This document shows positions 43,095-51,671 of a stretch of DNA of 51,849 bases, piece after piece. Where the stretch lies: assembly GCF_002000545.1 (NCBI RefSeq), contig NZ_MLHL01000046.1:1-51849 (forward strand), written 5' to 3'. A program made the position numbers and the translations under genes. This DNA is from Rodentibacter trehalosifermentans. Its GTDB lineage: Bacteria; Pseudomonadota; Gammaproteobacteria; Enterobacterales; Pasteurellaceae. Positions within the stretch are counted from its first letter, which is position 1; every line of letters starts with the position of its first letter. The notes below the pieces were generated by a model, which was not told where the DNA came from, ran no database searches, and saw only the letters and a program-made list of their open reading frames with translations.

Positions 43095-44177
43095 CTAAAA
43101 ATGAACTCTTAATCCTAAACTGATGACATAATCCGAATTATTTACAAAAGGCTGTTTTGATGATTTTCCTCCGTTATAGCGATATTTTGCCCCCTCAAGA
43201 AATGCGACGACTTGGCGATGTAACTTGTAATCTACGCCTAAAATAATTCCTTTTAATTTTCGTGTAGTGAAGTTTTCTTTACCATTTTTGATTGGTGATT
43301 GTGCTTTCCCCCACAAATAGCCAGCATAAATTTTACTTTTCGGATTAAATTGATATTTGGCAGCAACGAGCCATTCTTCCACTTGACGGAATTGGACATT
43401 GCTTTGTTTGTTTTTGACCTCGACTTTTTGTCCTCGCCAACCAAAACCATATTGTTGATGATAGCGGCGGCGACCGTAATCCAAGCCCACCGAAAAATCG
43501 TGGTAGGTTAATCCTAATCCCAATCCTAATGCCCGCTCGACATTGGTTTCTGATTTCCGTTGACGACTAGCCCCCACTTTCGCATCAATTTTCCAATCTT
43601 GAAAAGTATTATTGAAAAATAGTGCTAAAACATAACCATTGGTGTTCGGTAACGTTTTTACTTGTCCACTTTTATCTACGGTTTGTTTACCGCTTTCACC
43701 AAAAATATAATCTGCTCCGACTTTAAAACCGTAGAACTCCCTTGATGTGAAATGGATGACCTGATCTGCCCGTTTAATCACTTTTTTTACATCAGTTAGG
43801 TTATAGCTGTAATCTGCAGCACTGAGTAAATCACCATTAGTAATTTGTTTACCAAAAGTGAAAGTGCCCAGTGGTTTATATTGAAAACCAGTGTAAAGAT
43901 AGCGAGTGTAGAGAGAACTCCCTGTTTTTTTATCGGTAAAACGCATTTCGACATAACCAAGTGCGGTTAAATTTTCACTCATTTTATGGTTTATCCGCAA
44001 ACGAATGCGTGAGCCATTATCGTCTAAATCGGTGCGTTCGCCTTGTTTATGGTGTAGTTGGAAGCGGAGCGAACCCCCTAAATCAATTCGAGAGCCCTCT
44101 TCTTGATAGATAGGTGCGGCAAAAGAGTAAGGGACAAGAGCTGAAGTGAATAAAAATAAGCCTAATTTTTTCATCAT
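43095..44177 (-). CDS. Outer-membrane general porin
   Basis: A 360-residue Gram-negative porin with a signal peptide (MMKKLGLFLFTSALVPYSFA, about 20 residues). Many amphipathic beta strands follow, as does a C-terminal Phe after LRVH, the barrel-assembly signal. The N-terminal SRIDLGGSLRFQLHHKQ and the GSRIRLRINHKM block are typical of the family that includes Haemophilus OmpP2. It is smaller and divergent in sequence, so it may be a specialised rather than the main porin. AAGG precedes the ATG. It is last in a run of minus-strand genes that includes a periplasmic phosphatase and a PTS, suggesting entry of their substrate. Confidence 0.85.
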   Translation of the reverse strand: MMKKLGLFLFTSALVPYSFAAPIYQEEGSRIDLGGSLRFQLHHKQGERTDLDDNGSRIRLRINHKMSENLTALGYVEMRFTDKKTGSSLYTRYLYTGFQYKPLGTFTFGKQITNGDLLSAADYSYNLTDVKKVIKRADQVIHFTSREFYGFKVGADYIFGESGKQTVDKSGQVKTLPNTNGYVLALFFNNTFQDWKIDAKVGASRQRKSETNVERALGLGLGLTYHDFSVGLDYGRRRYHQQYGFGWRGQKVEVKNKQSNVQFRQVEEWLVAAKYQFNPKSKIYAGYLWGKAQSPIKNGKENFTTRKLKGIILGVDYKLHRQVVAFLEGAKYRYNGGKSSKQPFVNNSDYVISLGLRVHF

Positions 44178-44209
44178 ATTTACCTTATAAAAAGCGTATC
44201 AAATCCCTT

Positions 44210-44231
44210 CCCCGTTTGTTTTTAAACGGGG
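44210..44231. terminator. GC-rich hairpin between the lipoprotein and porin genes
   Basis: CCCCGTTT and AAACGGGG form an 8-bp stem with a 6-base loop. There is no T-run after it on the minus strand, so it may be a weak terminator or a transcript processing or stability hairpin. Confidence 0.35.
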
Positions 44232-44262
44232 AGAGATGATTGAGAAATAGTGAATTTAATGA

Positions 44263-45369
44263 TTATTGGAAACGTTGAAAATCACTGAGCGTGAATAATC
44301 CCATTGAGCGGGCAACATTGACATAAGTATAGAGCGCTTCAATCTGTTTTTTCTCAGCACTTGGTGCGCTCCCACCGCCAACGCCATCAATTTTGAGTGG
44401 ATAGCCCACATAATCAGCGTAACCTTTTAATACGGCGGTAGCTCTTGGGATATGAAGTTGTGTTCCGATACCAAGAACGGTATGCAGGTTATGGTGTTTA
44501 AACAGTTTTACCATACCAATTGCATTTCCCTGGGTATCTCGGGCAATCGGATCAAGTAAGAAACGATTTGGATTTACGCCATTTTCTTTCAGCCATTTTG
44601 CCATCACATCGGATTCTGCATAAGGCGTTTTGACCGGCCCTCCACTTAGTACCAATTTTGCATTTGGATATTTTTCCGCCATTTCTTTGGTTTTTTCTAA
44701 GCGTTGTAATAAGCCCTTTGATGGTGAACCGTCCGGATTGGGTGATTGCCCGAATACGGCAATAGCATCAAATTTCAATTGGGTTTGAGGTTGAGTGGAA
44801 AATGGCTGTTGTAGAATTTTTTCGGTGAAACGGAAAAAATTACGCATCGCCAGTGCCGCTTGTGGTGAACGTTTTTCTAAGGCATTTAAACGTTGATTGA
44901 CTTGTTTTTCATCTTCCAAGGTTCTTGCTGCCAAAATACTGACTGCAAGGGCGTGTAGATCATCCGGTTTACGGCGTAGAATTTGATCTAACTGAGAAAG
45001 GGCTTGACGGTAGTCTTTATTGATGAGATAGGCTTCAGCTTGAAGTCGGTAGGTGTTAAGATAATCGGGTTTTTCTTTCACTTTTTGATCTAAAGAACGA
45101 TAAAGTTTTTGCCATTCCCAGTGGCGGAAAGCTTTTACATCGTCTTTCAAATAAGGATCGTTTTCATAATCTTGAGCATATTTTACAACGAGATGCTCAA
45201 TTGCCTCTCCTCGTCCAGTTTCTTTACCTTTAGGTGCTTCAACGACACTTGATAAAGTAAAACCAAGCGGTGATATATCCTGGGTATTTTGCATACATCC
45301 TGAAAGGGAAAGTGTCCCAATTCCGAATAAAAGTGCGGTAAAAAGTCGGCGGGTTTTAAACATTTTCAT
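44263..45369 (-). CDS. Lipoprotein with C-terminal DUF218 (YdcF/SanA/ElyC-like) domain
   Basis: A 368-residue protein with a lipobox LSGC (C25 after TLSLSG), so it is probably an envelope lipoprotein. Residues about 90-190 are helical and TPR-like (YLNTYRLQAEAYLINKDYRQALSQLDQILRRKPDDLHAL). Residues about 215-345 are DUF218: AVFGQSPNPDGSPS, KLVLSGG and ESDVMAKWLKENGV fit the family, whose members affect cell-envelope integrity; no reaction is established. I chose the ATG at 45369 (AAGGAG upstream). The open frame continues 42 codons further, into the end of the regulator gene, but lacks a signal sequence there. An uptake signal lies near 45332. Confidence 0.8.
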   Translation of the reverse strand: MKMFKTRRLFTALLFGIGTLSLSGCMQNTQDISPLGFTLSSVVEAPKGKETGRGEAIEHLVVKYAQDYENDPYLKDDVKAFRHWEWQKLYRSLDQKVKEKPDYLNTYRLQAEAYLINKDYRQALSQLDQILRRKPDDLHALAVSILAARTLEDEKQVNQRLNALEKRSPQAALAMRNFFRFTEKILQQPFSTQPQTQLKFDAIAVFGQSPNPDGSPSKGLLQRLEKTKEMAEKYPNAKLVLSGGPVKTPYAESDVMAKWLKENGVNPNRFLLDPIARDTQGNAIGMVKLFKHHNLHTVLGIGTQLHIPRATAVLKGYADYVGYPLKIDGVGGGSAPSAEKKQIEALYTYVNVARSMGLFTLSDFQRFQ

Positions 45370-45442
45370 TGATGTCTCCTTAACGATATCAAATTTCAGT
45401 GATAATGAAAGATTATGGTTTAATCTTCTATTAACTATCGCT

Positions 45443-47395
45443 TTAAATGTTGTAATAATCCGGCATAAAAAAGAATTGATAATTAGGATTTTCACTTAAA
45501 CAAAGTTGGCGTAAATCAAGCTGATGACCTGCAATTTGTTTAATAATATTCATCAACATTTTTAGCTTCTGAGTATTCTGGTTAATATTAAGATTAATTA
45601 CCATAAAGATAATTTCACTATGTAAAGTGAAATCTTCACTATCTGAGAAATAGTGGATATCAAACTTTTCTTCTCTCGCCGATAAATTACAGTAAATACC
45701 TATTTTCTGTTTTTTAGATAAAATATCTAAGTAGAGATAGTGTTTGCCTTTTTCTAATTGATTTTGAATAGGAAATATATTGAGTTTATATTCTTTTGGA
45801 ATAAGTTTAGGGGTGATTTTAGGTAAGGTTTTATCATATTGATAGGTATGGTAGAAAATAGTGGAAAGTGAACTCACATATTCATTTTCCTGCATATTAT
45901 CATCAGCGTAATAGATAGGAGAGTAAGGAATATCCATATTTTTTCCATAGCTATTACATAAGTAGTAATCATAATCGAGATTTTTATTTAACTCTAATTC
46001 ATAGAGCATCTTAGTATCAATTTTGAGTATTTCATTACTAAAATAGTTTTTTAAATTAAATTTGATTTGTTGTGTACTTAACCTACCATTAATTGAAATG
46101 ATCGCTAGTTTGAGCTTCTTTTTACTTAACGCTATGCGATTGAAAATACCGGAAAGTATATCGAAAATAAAGTAATTCTCTCGTTGTGAGAATTGATAGT
46201 AATATTTTTGTTTAAATACCTTGTCTAAACGTTCAACAACTTTCAGTAACAAAGGATTAGATTGAATGGTATTCGTATTGTAAAAACCAAGATCCACATC
46301 ATCCGATACGCCAAGTGAAATTTTCACTGTAATTGGAATGAGTAATTTAAACAGATCCTTGAAACCAGTGTGATCCCTTGAAATGTCTACATATAAAATA
46401 GCGGCGATCTCATTAAAAATAAACTGATGAATTTCAGTCGTTTGCTTGATGAGATTGTTGTAATTTTCTTTACTACAATCTGCATAACGATAAAGATCAT
46501 TACTCATAATGAGAACATAAGTGAGAAAACGTATAATCTCCGGAGAGAATAAAAGGGGCATTTTTTCCTGTTTTAGATTTTCACTCAGTTGAGTTAAAAA
46601 TAAATATTCTTTTGTCTTTTTATAATGGAATGGCAAAACAGGGAGATCAATATAATAATCTTTTTGCTGATCGTATTGATGATAAAAATAAATCAGATAC
46701 AACAAAAATCGCTCTGCATAGATGTCAGAAAGCAAAATTTCAGATTGAATTAATGTTTTATTTAATATAAGACGAATTTTTTCTTTTTTAGGATGATTAA
46801 AAAGTTGATTGAATTGAGGTATGAAAAAGTTTGGTTTCGTTTTATAGTTAAAATATTTATACATTCTCACCGTAAGCATGATTTTCTTAAAGGTTGCACC
46901 TTCAATTTTTATACCATAATAAGGTTTGCTCACTAATTTTAGATCATACTTTTCGAGTGTTTTTCTTACTTGATAGAGTTCTTTGCTTAACGAACTGTTA
47001 AAACTTAAAAAGAGAGCTTCTTGTAATTGCTCAATTTTAATATAGTGCTCGCTGGAAAGTAATTGGCGTAGAATATAGTTAACTCTATGTTCAAATTTAT
47101 TATTGATATTAGAAAGTTGTGAGATTTGAAAGTGGGAAAGTAGGGCGTTGGCTAATTCATCTTGTTCGATATGCAATTTATAACCATAAGCCGCTTTAGA
47201 AAAAATAGAAATTTGATATTTTTCTAATGCTTCTTTTAAATATTTAATATCATTTTTTATTGTTCGGCTACTTACTTGTATTTCACTTGATAACTTTTCA
47301 CTGTTGATATGTTGGTTATTTCTTAATAGCAGTAGAAAGATCGCTTTATACCTTTTATTTTTATCTAATATCCTTAAAATTTGACTAATATCCAT
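45443..47395 (-). CDS. Large PRD/Mga-like transcriptional regulator or antiterminator, probably PTS-controlled
   Basis: A 650-residue protein with two N-terminal helix-turn-helix modules (SSEIQVSSRTIKNDIKYLKEAL near residue 36, and a second near 110-170). A long helical central part (about 210-400) has the feel of PTS regulation domains. A region near 415-500 resembles an EIIB-like fold, and the C-terminus is reminiscent of EIIA-2. This order is that of LicR/MtlR-type regulators, whose activity is set by PTS phosphorylation. I could not assign the key PRD histidines with certainty. It sits in the same direction as a mannose-family PTS operon and is its obvious candidate regulator. It is more A/T-rich than its neighbours and has no uptake signal. 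AGGGAA precedes the ATG. Confidence 0.75.
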   Translation of the reverse strand: MDISQILRILDKNKRYKAIFLLLLRNNQHINSEKLSSEIQVSSRTIKNDIKYLKEALEKYQISIFSKAAYGYKLHIEQDELANALLSHFQISQLSNINNKFEHRVNYILRQLLSSEHYIKIEQLQEALFLSFNSSLSKELYQVRKTLEKYDLKLVSKPYYGIKIEGATFKKIMLTVRMYKYFNYKTKPNFFIPQFNQLFNHPKKEKIRLILNKTLIQSEILLSDIYAERFLLYLIYFYHQYDQQKDYYIDLPVLPFHYKKTKEYLFLTQLSENLKQEKMPLLFSPEIIRFLTYVLIMSNDLYRYADCSKENYNNLIKQTTEIHQFIFNEIAAILYVDISRDHTGFKDLFKLLIPITVKISLGVSDDVDLGFYNTNTIQSNPLLLKVVERLDKVFKQKYYYQFSQRENYFIFDILSGIFNRIALSKKKLKLAIISINGRLSTQQIKFNLKNYFSNEILKIDTKMLYELELNKNLDYDYYLCNSYGKNMDIPYSPIYYADDNMQENEYVSSLSTIFYHTYQYDKTLPKITPKLIPKEYKLNIFPIQNQLEKGKHYLYLDILSKKQKIGIYCNLSAREEKFDIHYFSDSEDFTLHSEIIFMVINLNINQNTQKLKMLMNIIKQIAGHQLDLRQLCLSENPNYQFFFMPDYYNI

Positions 47396-47419
47396 TTAAT
47401 TCCCTTTCTTTAATGTATT

Positions 47420-47446
47420 AAGGCTGTCCGAAATAACAGCCTTTAT
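47420..47446. terminator. Hairpin after the acid phosphatase gene
   Basis: AAGGCTGT and ACAGCCTT form an 8-bp stem with an 8-base loop in the 56-base gap before the regulator. T-rich flanks lie on both sides. Confidence 0.6.
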
Positions 47447-47451
47447 TTAAT

Positions 47452-48696
47452 CTAATCAAATGATTGATTTATAATTTCAGTCAATTTTGTTTCAATATCC
47501 GAATATGCACAAAATCCCAGTTCATTTTCTTTGCATTGTTCAAAATGAAGTTGAACGGACTGTGGTGGAGTGGCCAGTGTTAGTGCTTGATCTTGCTGAA
47601 TTTGTTCAATACTTTGATAAACATATTGTGTATTTACCCATTTTGTATTGTTCTTTTTATCCCGCCATATTTCAAAAAAGACTTTCCCTCCAATTGGAGT
47701 CGATTCATACTGATTTGGCAAGCGGTATGATTTTACCCCTAATGCACCGAGTAGGGTAATAATATTAGTATCATGTCCGACCAATAAACTCATTGTTCGT
47801 TGGGAATTGTTCAATTCTTGCTGCATAAATGTGGCTAAGGGTTGGGCAAGGTGGCTTGCGATGAATTTTTCGCCTCGTAACACGGTGAAATATTCATTTT
47901 TAATTTGATTGATGATTTCCCATTTTTCTGGTGTTAATTGGCTAAGCATTTTCGATGAAGTTGGGTTTGCATAGAGTTCAATTAATAAATTATCTACGAT
48001 ACTTTTCCCTAGACGTAATGTTCCCGATACCCCCACTTCTTTTTCTTTTTCCACTTTCAATTTTCCTTCTTCGGAGAAAAAAGCGCAGTCGCTTTTGCCT
48101 TTGCAATGCGGGGATTGGGCATAATCAATCACCTCACTAAGCACTTGATATGCTGTTTGTAATTTTTGATGAGTTTGTTTTAACGGAATGCGGGAAATGA
48201 CCGCTTGTTTGAAGGTTTCGCTATCATTACGCACAATTGGATTAAATACCGGATCCATTGTGCCAAGGGCTCTATTGTTTACCGGCTGAATGCCACAGCC
48301 GGGGAATAGCCCCAATGTTAATGCCTGGCCTGTTGCTAAGGTTCGTTGAAGGCTATTGGTATAAATCAACACTTGTTCAGGTGGTAAACATTGGTTGATT
48401 TTTGTTAAACCTTGTTGATTGAGGTAATCTCGAATATAACGCCCGAATTTAACTTCCAAGTCAGCGCCTTTAGACATTAATTCTCCCGGGGCTTCTTGCC
48501 AAGCCGTCCATTGATAGGGGGTAACTTGTGTGAGTTGACTATCCGATTTGATAATCGGCGTTCTGACACCGTGTCGGCTAAAAATAAAGATTTTTTCCAG
48601 CTGATAGTCGGTTGTTGGCGTAGTATATACAGCGCTTACGGCATAATTTGATAAAAAGCTCATAGCGCAGAGTAGCAAAAGACATGATTTTTTCAT
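47452..48696 (-). CDS. agp: Periplasmic histidine acid phosphatase, glucose-1-phosphatase-like
   Basis: A 414-residue secreted phosphatase with a signal peptide (cleaved near AVSA, residue 22). The catalytic RHGVRTP is at residues 41-47 (nucleophile H42), and the proton-donor HD of GHDTN is at 308-309. The central NSLQRTLATGQ and FPGC...GTMDPVFNP blocks and the C-terminal YESTPIGGKVFFEIW resemble E. coli Agp, which hydrolyses glucose-1-phosphate; the RHG-R-TP form of the active site is more like the phytase AppA. Substrate could thus be glucose-1-phosphate, another sugar phosphate or phytate. GAGG precedes the ATG. It lies directly after the PTS and tyrosine-phosphatase-like genes. Confidence 0.88.
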   Translation of the reverse strand: MKKSCLLLLCAMSFLSNYAVSAVYTTPTTDYQLEKIFIFSRHGVRTPIIKSDSQLTQVTPYQWTAWQEAPGELMSKGADLEVKFGRYIRDYLNQQGLTKINQCLPPEQVLIYTNSLQRTLATGQALTLGLFPGCGIQPVNNRALGTMDPVFNPIVRNDSETFKQAVISRIPLKQTHQKLQTAYQVLSEVIDYAQSPHCKGKSDCAFFSEEGKLKVEKEKEVGVSGTLRLGKSIVDNLLIELYANPTSSKMLSQLTPEKWEIINQIKNEYFTVLRGEKFIASHLAQPLATFMQQELNNSQRTMSLLVGHDTNIITLLGALGVKSYRLPNQYESTPIGGKVFFEIWRDKKNNTKWVNTQYVYQSIEQIQQDQALTLATPPQSVQLHFEQCKENELGFCAYSDIETKLTEIINQSFD

Positions 48697-48778
48697 GTTA
48701 GACCTCAGTTATTGAGTAGTGCGGCATAACGCAAAAATATCGGCAAAATTGACCGCACTTTGAGAAGATATGACCTGA

Positions 48779-49622
48779 TTATTCAAGATAATCTGCTTGT
48801 AATTGAAGAATTTCAGCCTTACTGATACCAAGTTGTTGTTCAGTATAGCGTTGAATTGAACCATATTTCTGTTCAATGGTATCAATCGACATTTCAATGA
48901 ATTCGGGTTTGGTATCAATGAGTGAGTAAAGATAGTTCAATACTTCTTGATCTTGAGTGAGTTGACGGTAAATTGCCATTTTTTGACGATTACGTTCCAA
49001 GCGATTGATATGGGTCAGCATATAATCATCAATAATTTGATTTTTATCGACCCCTAAAACCCCTAGCAATAACATAGCGCCAAAACCGGTGCGATCTTTT
49101 CCCCCTCGACAATGTTGTATAAAAGCCCCCCCCTTTCAGATGAGCGGCAACTTTTAACATTGAAGCAAAAGCCTGTTGACATTCTGGTTTTTCCACAAAA
49201 TTTTTGTATTGTTTCATCACAATATCATCATAATGTACCAAACAACCATTTTGTTTCTGCTCAATAATTTTATTCACCAAATTTTCATTTTCATTTTCTT
49301 TTGATGAGGTGAATTGTGCCGCCAATTCTGCTGTGTGGGCATTGGGATCAAATTGGTAAATTTTCTCTGCCCCTATCACCTTATTGGGATATTTAGCAAT
49401 TTCATTTGGACTGCGATAGTCGATCACTGCCTGAATATTCAGGGGTTTTAGCATTGCTATCCCATTTTCAGTCGCATTGTATAAATGATCGGAACGATAA
49501 AGCCGTTGCCATTTGACTTTTCGGTGATCTTGGGTGAGATAGCCCCCCATATCACGAAAGTTATTCATTCCTTCTATGGGGAGAGTTCGTAATTGGGCTT
49601 GTTGTTGTAAATTTGCCGTCAT
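48779..49622 (-). pseudogene. Tyrosine-phosphatase-like protein (Y_phosphatase3 family), frameshifted at a C8 tract
   Basis: Two overlapping reading frames, 49622 to about 49130 and about 49130 to 48779, together make one cytosolic tyrosine/phosphoinositide phosphatase-like protein of about 280 residues. The first part has the family block GMNNFRDMGGYLT and LYRSDHLYNAT. The join falls in eight C at 49126-49133. With seven, the frame reads LKGGAFIQHCRGGKDRTGFGAM, restoring the CX5R active site (HCRGGKDR). As given, translation runs past into an unrelated tail. It may be phase-variable (OFF), an inactivated gene or a sequencing error in a homopolymer. Its ATG overlaps the stop of the PTS EIID gene, so it belongs to that operon. 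Confidence 0.85.
49126..49133. repeat. Eight-C homopolymer at the phosphatase frameshift
   Basis: A run of eight C on the plus strand (G on the coding strand) sits exactly where the phosphatase reading frame breaks, just before the catalytic HCX5R codons. Confidence 0.9.
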
Positions 49623-50437
49623 TTTACTAATACTCCCAAATAGACAAGGGCAATACAGAGGAGCATTGTGCCAATAATCAGTGTGGCGGCATATTTACCA
49701 TTGGTTTTCTTCAGTATTGAATAAATACCGACCGTGACTAATAGGCTAAACAAACCTGGCATCACTTTATCAAACATTTCTTGGAGTTTGATCGTATTTT
49801 CACCCACACTAAATTCGACACCGAATTTCACCCTTACAACGGAGGCGATGAGTGCGCCGATAACCATTAGCCCCACAACGTTCGCCATATTACTGATACG
49901 TTGCAAAATATTGCTGTTACCGTTAATCATATCCATCCCTTTATGGTAACCATAATGGATACCATAATATTTGGAGGCAACATTGACAATGTTGTAGAGC
50001 AAGAACATTAAAATGGGGCCCAACAGGCTACCGTTGAGTGCGAGTGCTGCACCGATACTGCCACAGATAGGTAACCAAGTGAATTTCAAAATACTATCAC
50101 CCAATCCCGCTAGCGGGCCCATTAAACCGGTTTTTATTGCGGTGACGGTTTCTTTTTCATTTTCTTGAGTAGATTCTTCCACCGCAGCCGCAATACCTAG
50201 AATTAAGGCATCTGAATTGACGTGGCTATTAAAGAATTTTAAATGGCGTTTCATTGCCTCGACTTTCTGCTCTTTAGGTTTATCTTGATAAAGTCGTTTT
50301 AAAACAGGAATAAAACTGGATAGAAAACCGATAGCCTGCATAGATTGATAATTATTGGTGACATTGAGTAACTGCATTCGCCAAAAGACTTTGTTTAAAT
50401 CCTGTTTAGTAATTTTGTGTGAAGTTTGCTGGGTCAT
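49619..50437 (-). CDS. PTS mannose-family transporter, subunit IID
   Basis: A 272-residue membrane subunit of the mannose/fructose/sorbose PTS family (EIID). The start ITKQDLNKVFWRMQLLNVTNNYQSMQAIGFLSSFIPVL and the AIKTGLMGPLAGLGDSILKFTWLPI block are diagnostic, and membrane segments lie in the C-terminal half. With EIIC it forms the sugar channel. Its ATG overlaps the EIIC stop (ATGA), and its stop overlaps the phosphatase-like gene. Confidence 0.95.
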   Translation of the reverse strand: MTQQTSHKITKQDLNKVFWRMQLLNVTNNYQSMQAIGFLSSFIPVLKRLYQDKPKEQKVEAMKRHLKFFNSHVNSDALILGIAAAVEESTQENEKETVTAIKTGLMGPLAGLGDSILKFTWLPICGSIGAALALNGSLLGPILMFLLYNIVNVASKYYGIHYGYHKGMDMINGNSNILQRISNMANVVGLMVIGALIASVVRVKFGVEFSVGENTIKLQEMFDKVMPGLFSLLVTVGIYSILKKTNGKYAATLIIGTMLLCIALVYLGVLVK

Positions 50438-51204
50438 AGATCATAGTCCTCATCATTCGTATTTTGATTGGAAGCTACCGTTTGAGTATTTTTATGAATG
50501 GCTAAGTCATAAATTAGGGCTAACGGTAAGGCAATTAGGGTGATCGGTAAGACGGATAATTTAAGATAAACGGCAAGCGTGAAACCTGCGACTAAGAAGA
50601 GCCAGAGTTCTGCTTTTTTCAACATCATTAACATAAGTAAACCAATACCGATAGCGGGAATGATTTTGCCGGCAACATTCAAACCGGTAATCATTTTACC
50701 CGGTAATTGCGCCACGATTTGTGCGATTAAATCCGCACCGAAATAGACAGCTAAAAAGGTCGGCACAGCACGAATTAAGAAAGCGATTATCATCGGAATA
50801 TATTGGATCCGAAAAATTTTATCGAAATTTCCTTCTTCAGCCCAACGCTCTGCAATCGGGTTGAGGGCTACAATACCTGAGCGATATAAAATCAAAAGTT
50901 GCTGAGCAAGTAATGAAGTTGGAACAGCAAGGGCAATCGCCGCTTCTGTGCCTCCTGCGGCAATACCTAATGCCGTACCAATTGCAGTACCGGAAATCAT
51001 ATCCGGTGCGGAATAGGCACCAACATTCCCTACCCCCATCCACATCACTTCTAAGGTTGCGCCAATTAAAAGTGCGGTCTGTAAGTCACCCATAATTAAG
51101 CCGACAACTGTTGCGATCAAAAGTGGTCGTCTAATCATTTGCGTACCGATATCATCAATCGCACAAATGCCTGACCATAATGCAACGAAAAGTGCAGTTA
51201 TCAT
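50434..51204 (-). CDS. PTS mannose-family transporter, subunit IIC
   Basis: A 256-residue polytopic membrane subunit (EIIC-Man/Sor). MITALFVALWSGICAIDDIGTQMIRRPLL and LIGATLEVMWMGVGNVGAYSAPDMISGTAIGTALG are the family signature. It forms the translocation pathway with EIID. It overlaps both neighbours by four bases. The sugar transported cannot be told from sequence alone. An uptake signal lies within it (51069). Confidence 0.95.
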   Translation of the reverse strand: MITALFVALWSGICAIDDIGTQMIRRPLLIATVVGLIMGDLQTALLIGATLEVMWMGVGNVGAYSAPDMISGTAIGTALGIAAGGTEAAIALAVPTSLLAQQLLILYRSGIVALNPIAERWAEEGNFDKIFRIQYIPMIIAFLIRAVPTFLAVYFGADLIAQIVAQLPGKMITGLNVAGKIIPAIGIGLLMLMMLKKAELWLFLVAGFTLAVYLKLSVLPITLIALPLALIYDLAIHKNTQTVASNQNTNDEDYDL

Positions 51205-51671
51205 TTAATCACCTCCGTTAAGTTTACTTTTTCATCATTGGGTACCATTTGAATGGTCACCGTCACCCCTTTATCCAAAAGTTGTTGAAAAGCCGAACGC
51301 TCTTCGTTAGTCACAGATAAAGCTTTCGTTAATTGGGTTCTCCCCTCTTGAAAACGCATTCCGCCAACATTTAGTTCATTAATAGGAACGCCTGCATTGA
51401 CAGTTGATAACACATCAATACTGTTAGTGAAGAGCAACATTGTGCGTCTGCTGAGGCCCTTAGTTCGATAAATTTCTGCAAATTTCTCAATTGTCAGTAC
51501 AACGACTTTAATTCCCTGAGGGGCAGCCATAGCTAAAATATTTTTTTGAGTTTGATCGGTCGCTAATTTATCGTTTAGCACCACAATTTGTTCTACTTTG
51601 AATAGATTGACCCAAGTGGTAACGACTTGTCCGTGAATTAAGCGATCATCAATGCGACTAAAGCAAATCAT
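51201..51671 (-). CDS. PTS mannose-family transporter, subunit IIB
   Basis: A 156-residue cytosolic phosphocarrier (EIIB-Man/Sor). RIDDRLIHGQVVTTWV carries the phosphorylated His (H13). It takes phosphate from EIIA and gives it to the incoming sugar. The ATG at 51671 has AGGAGG eight bases upstream; an open frame nine codons longer would start inside the EIIA coding end without a ribosome site. It overlaps the EIIC start. Confidence 0.95.
   Translation of the reverse strand: MICFSRIDDRLIHGQVVTTWVNLFKVEQIVVLNDKLATDQTQKNILAMAAPQGIKVVVLTIEKFAEIYRTKGLSRRTMLLFTNSIDVLSTVNAGVPINELNVGGMRFQEGRTQLTKALSVTNEERSAFQQLLDKGVTVTIQMVPNDEKVNLTEVIK

Noticed and set aside
45370-45495. N-terminal extension of the DUF218 lipoprotein overlapping the regulator gene
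   Set aside because: The signal sequence and ribosome site both point to the ATG at 45369, which removes the overlap.
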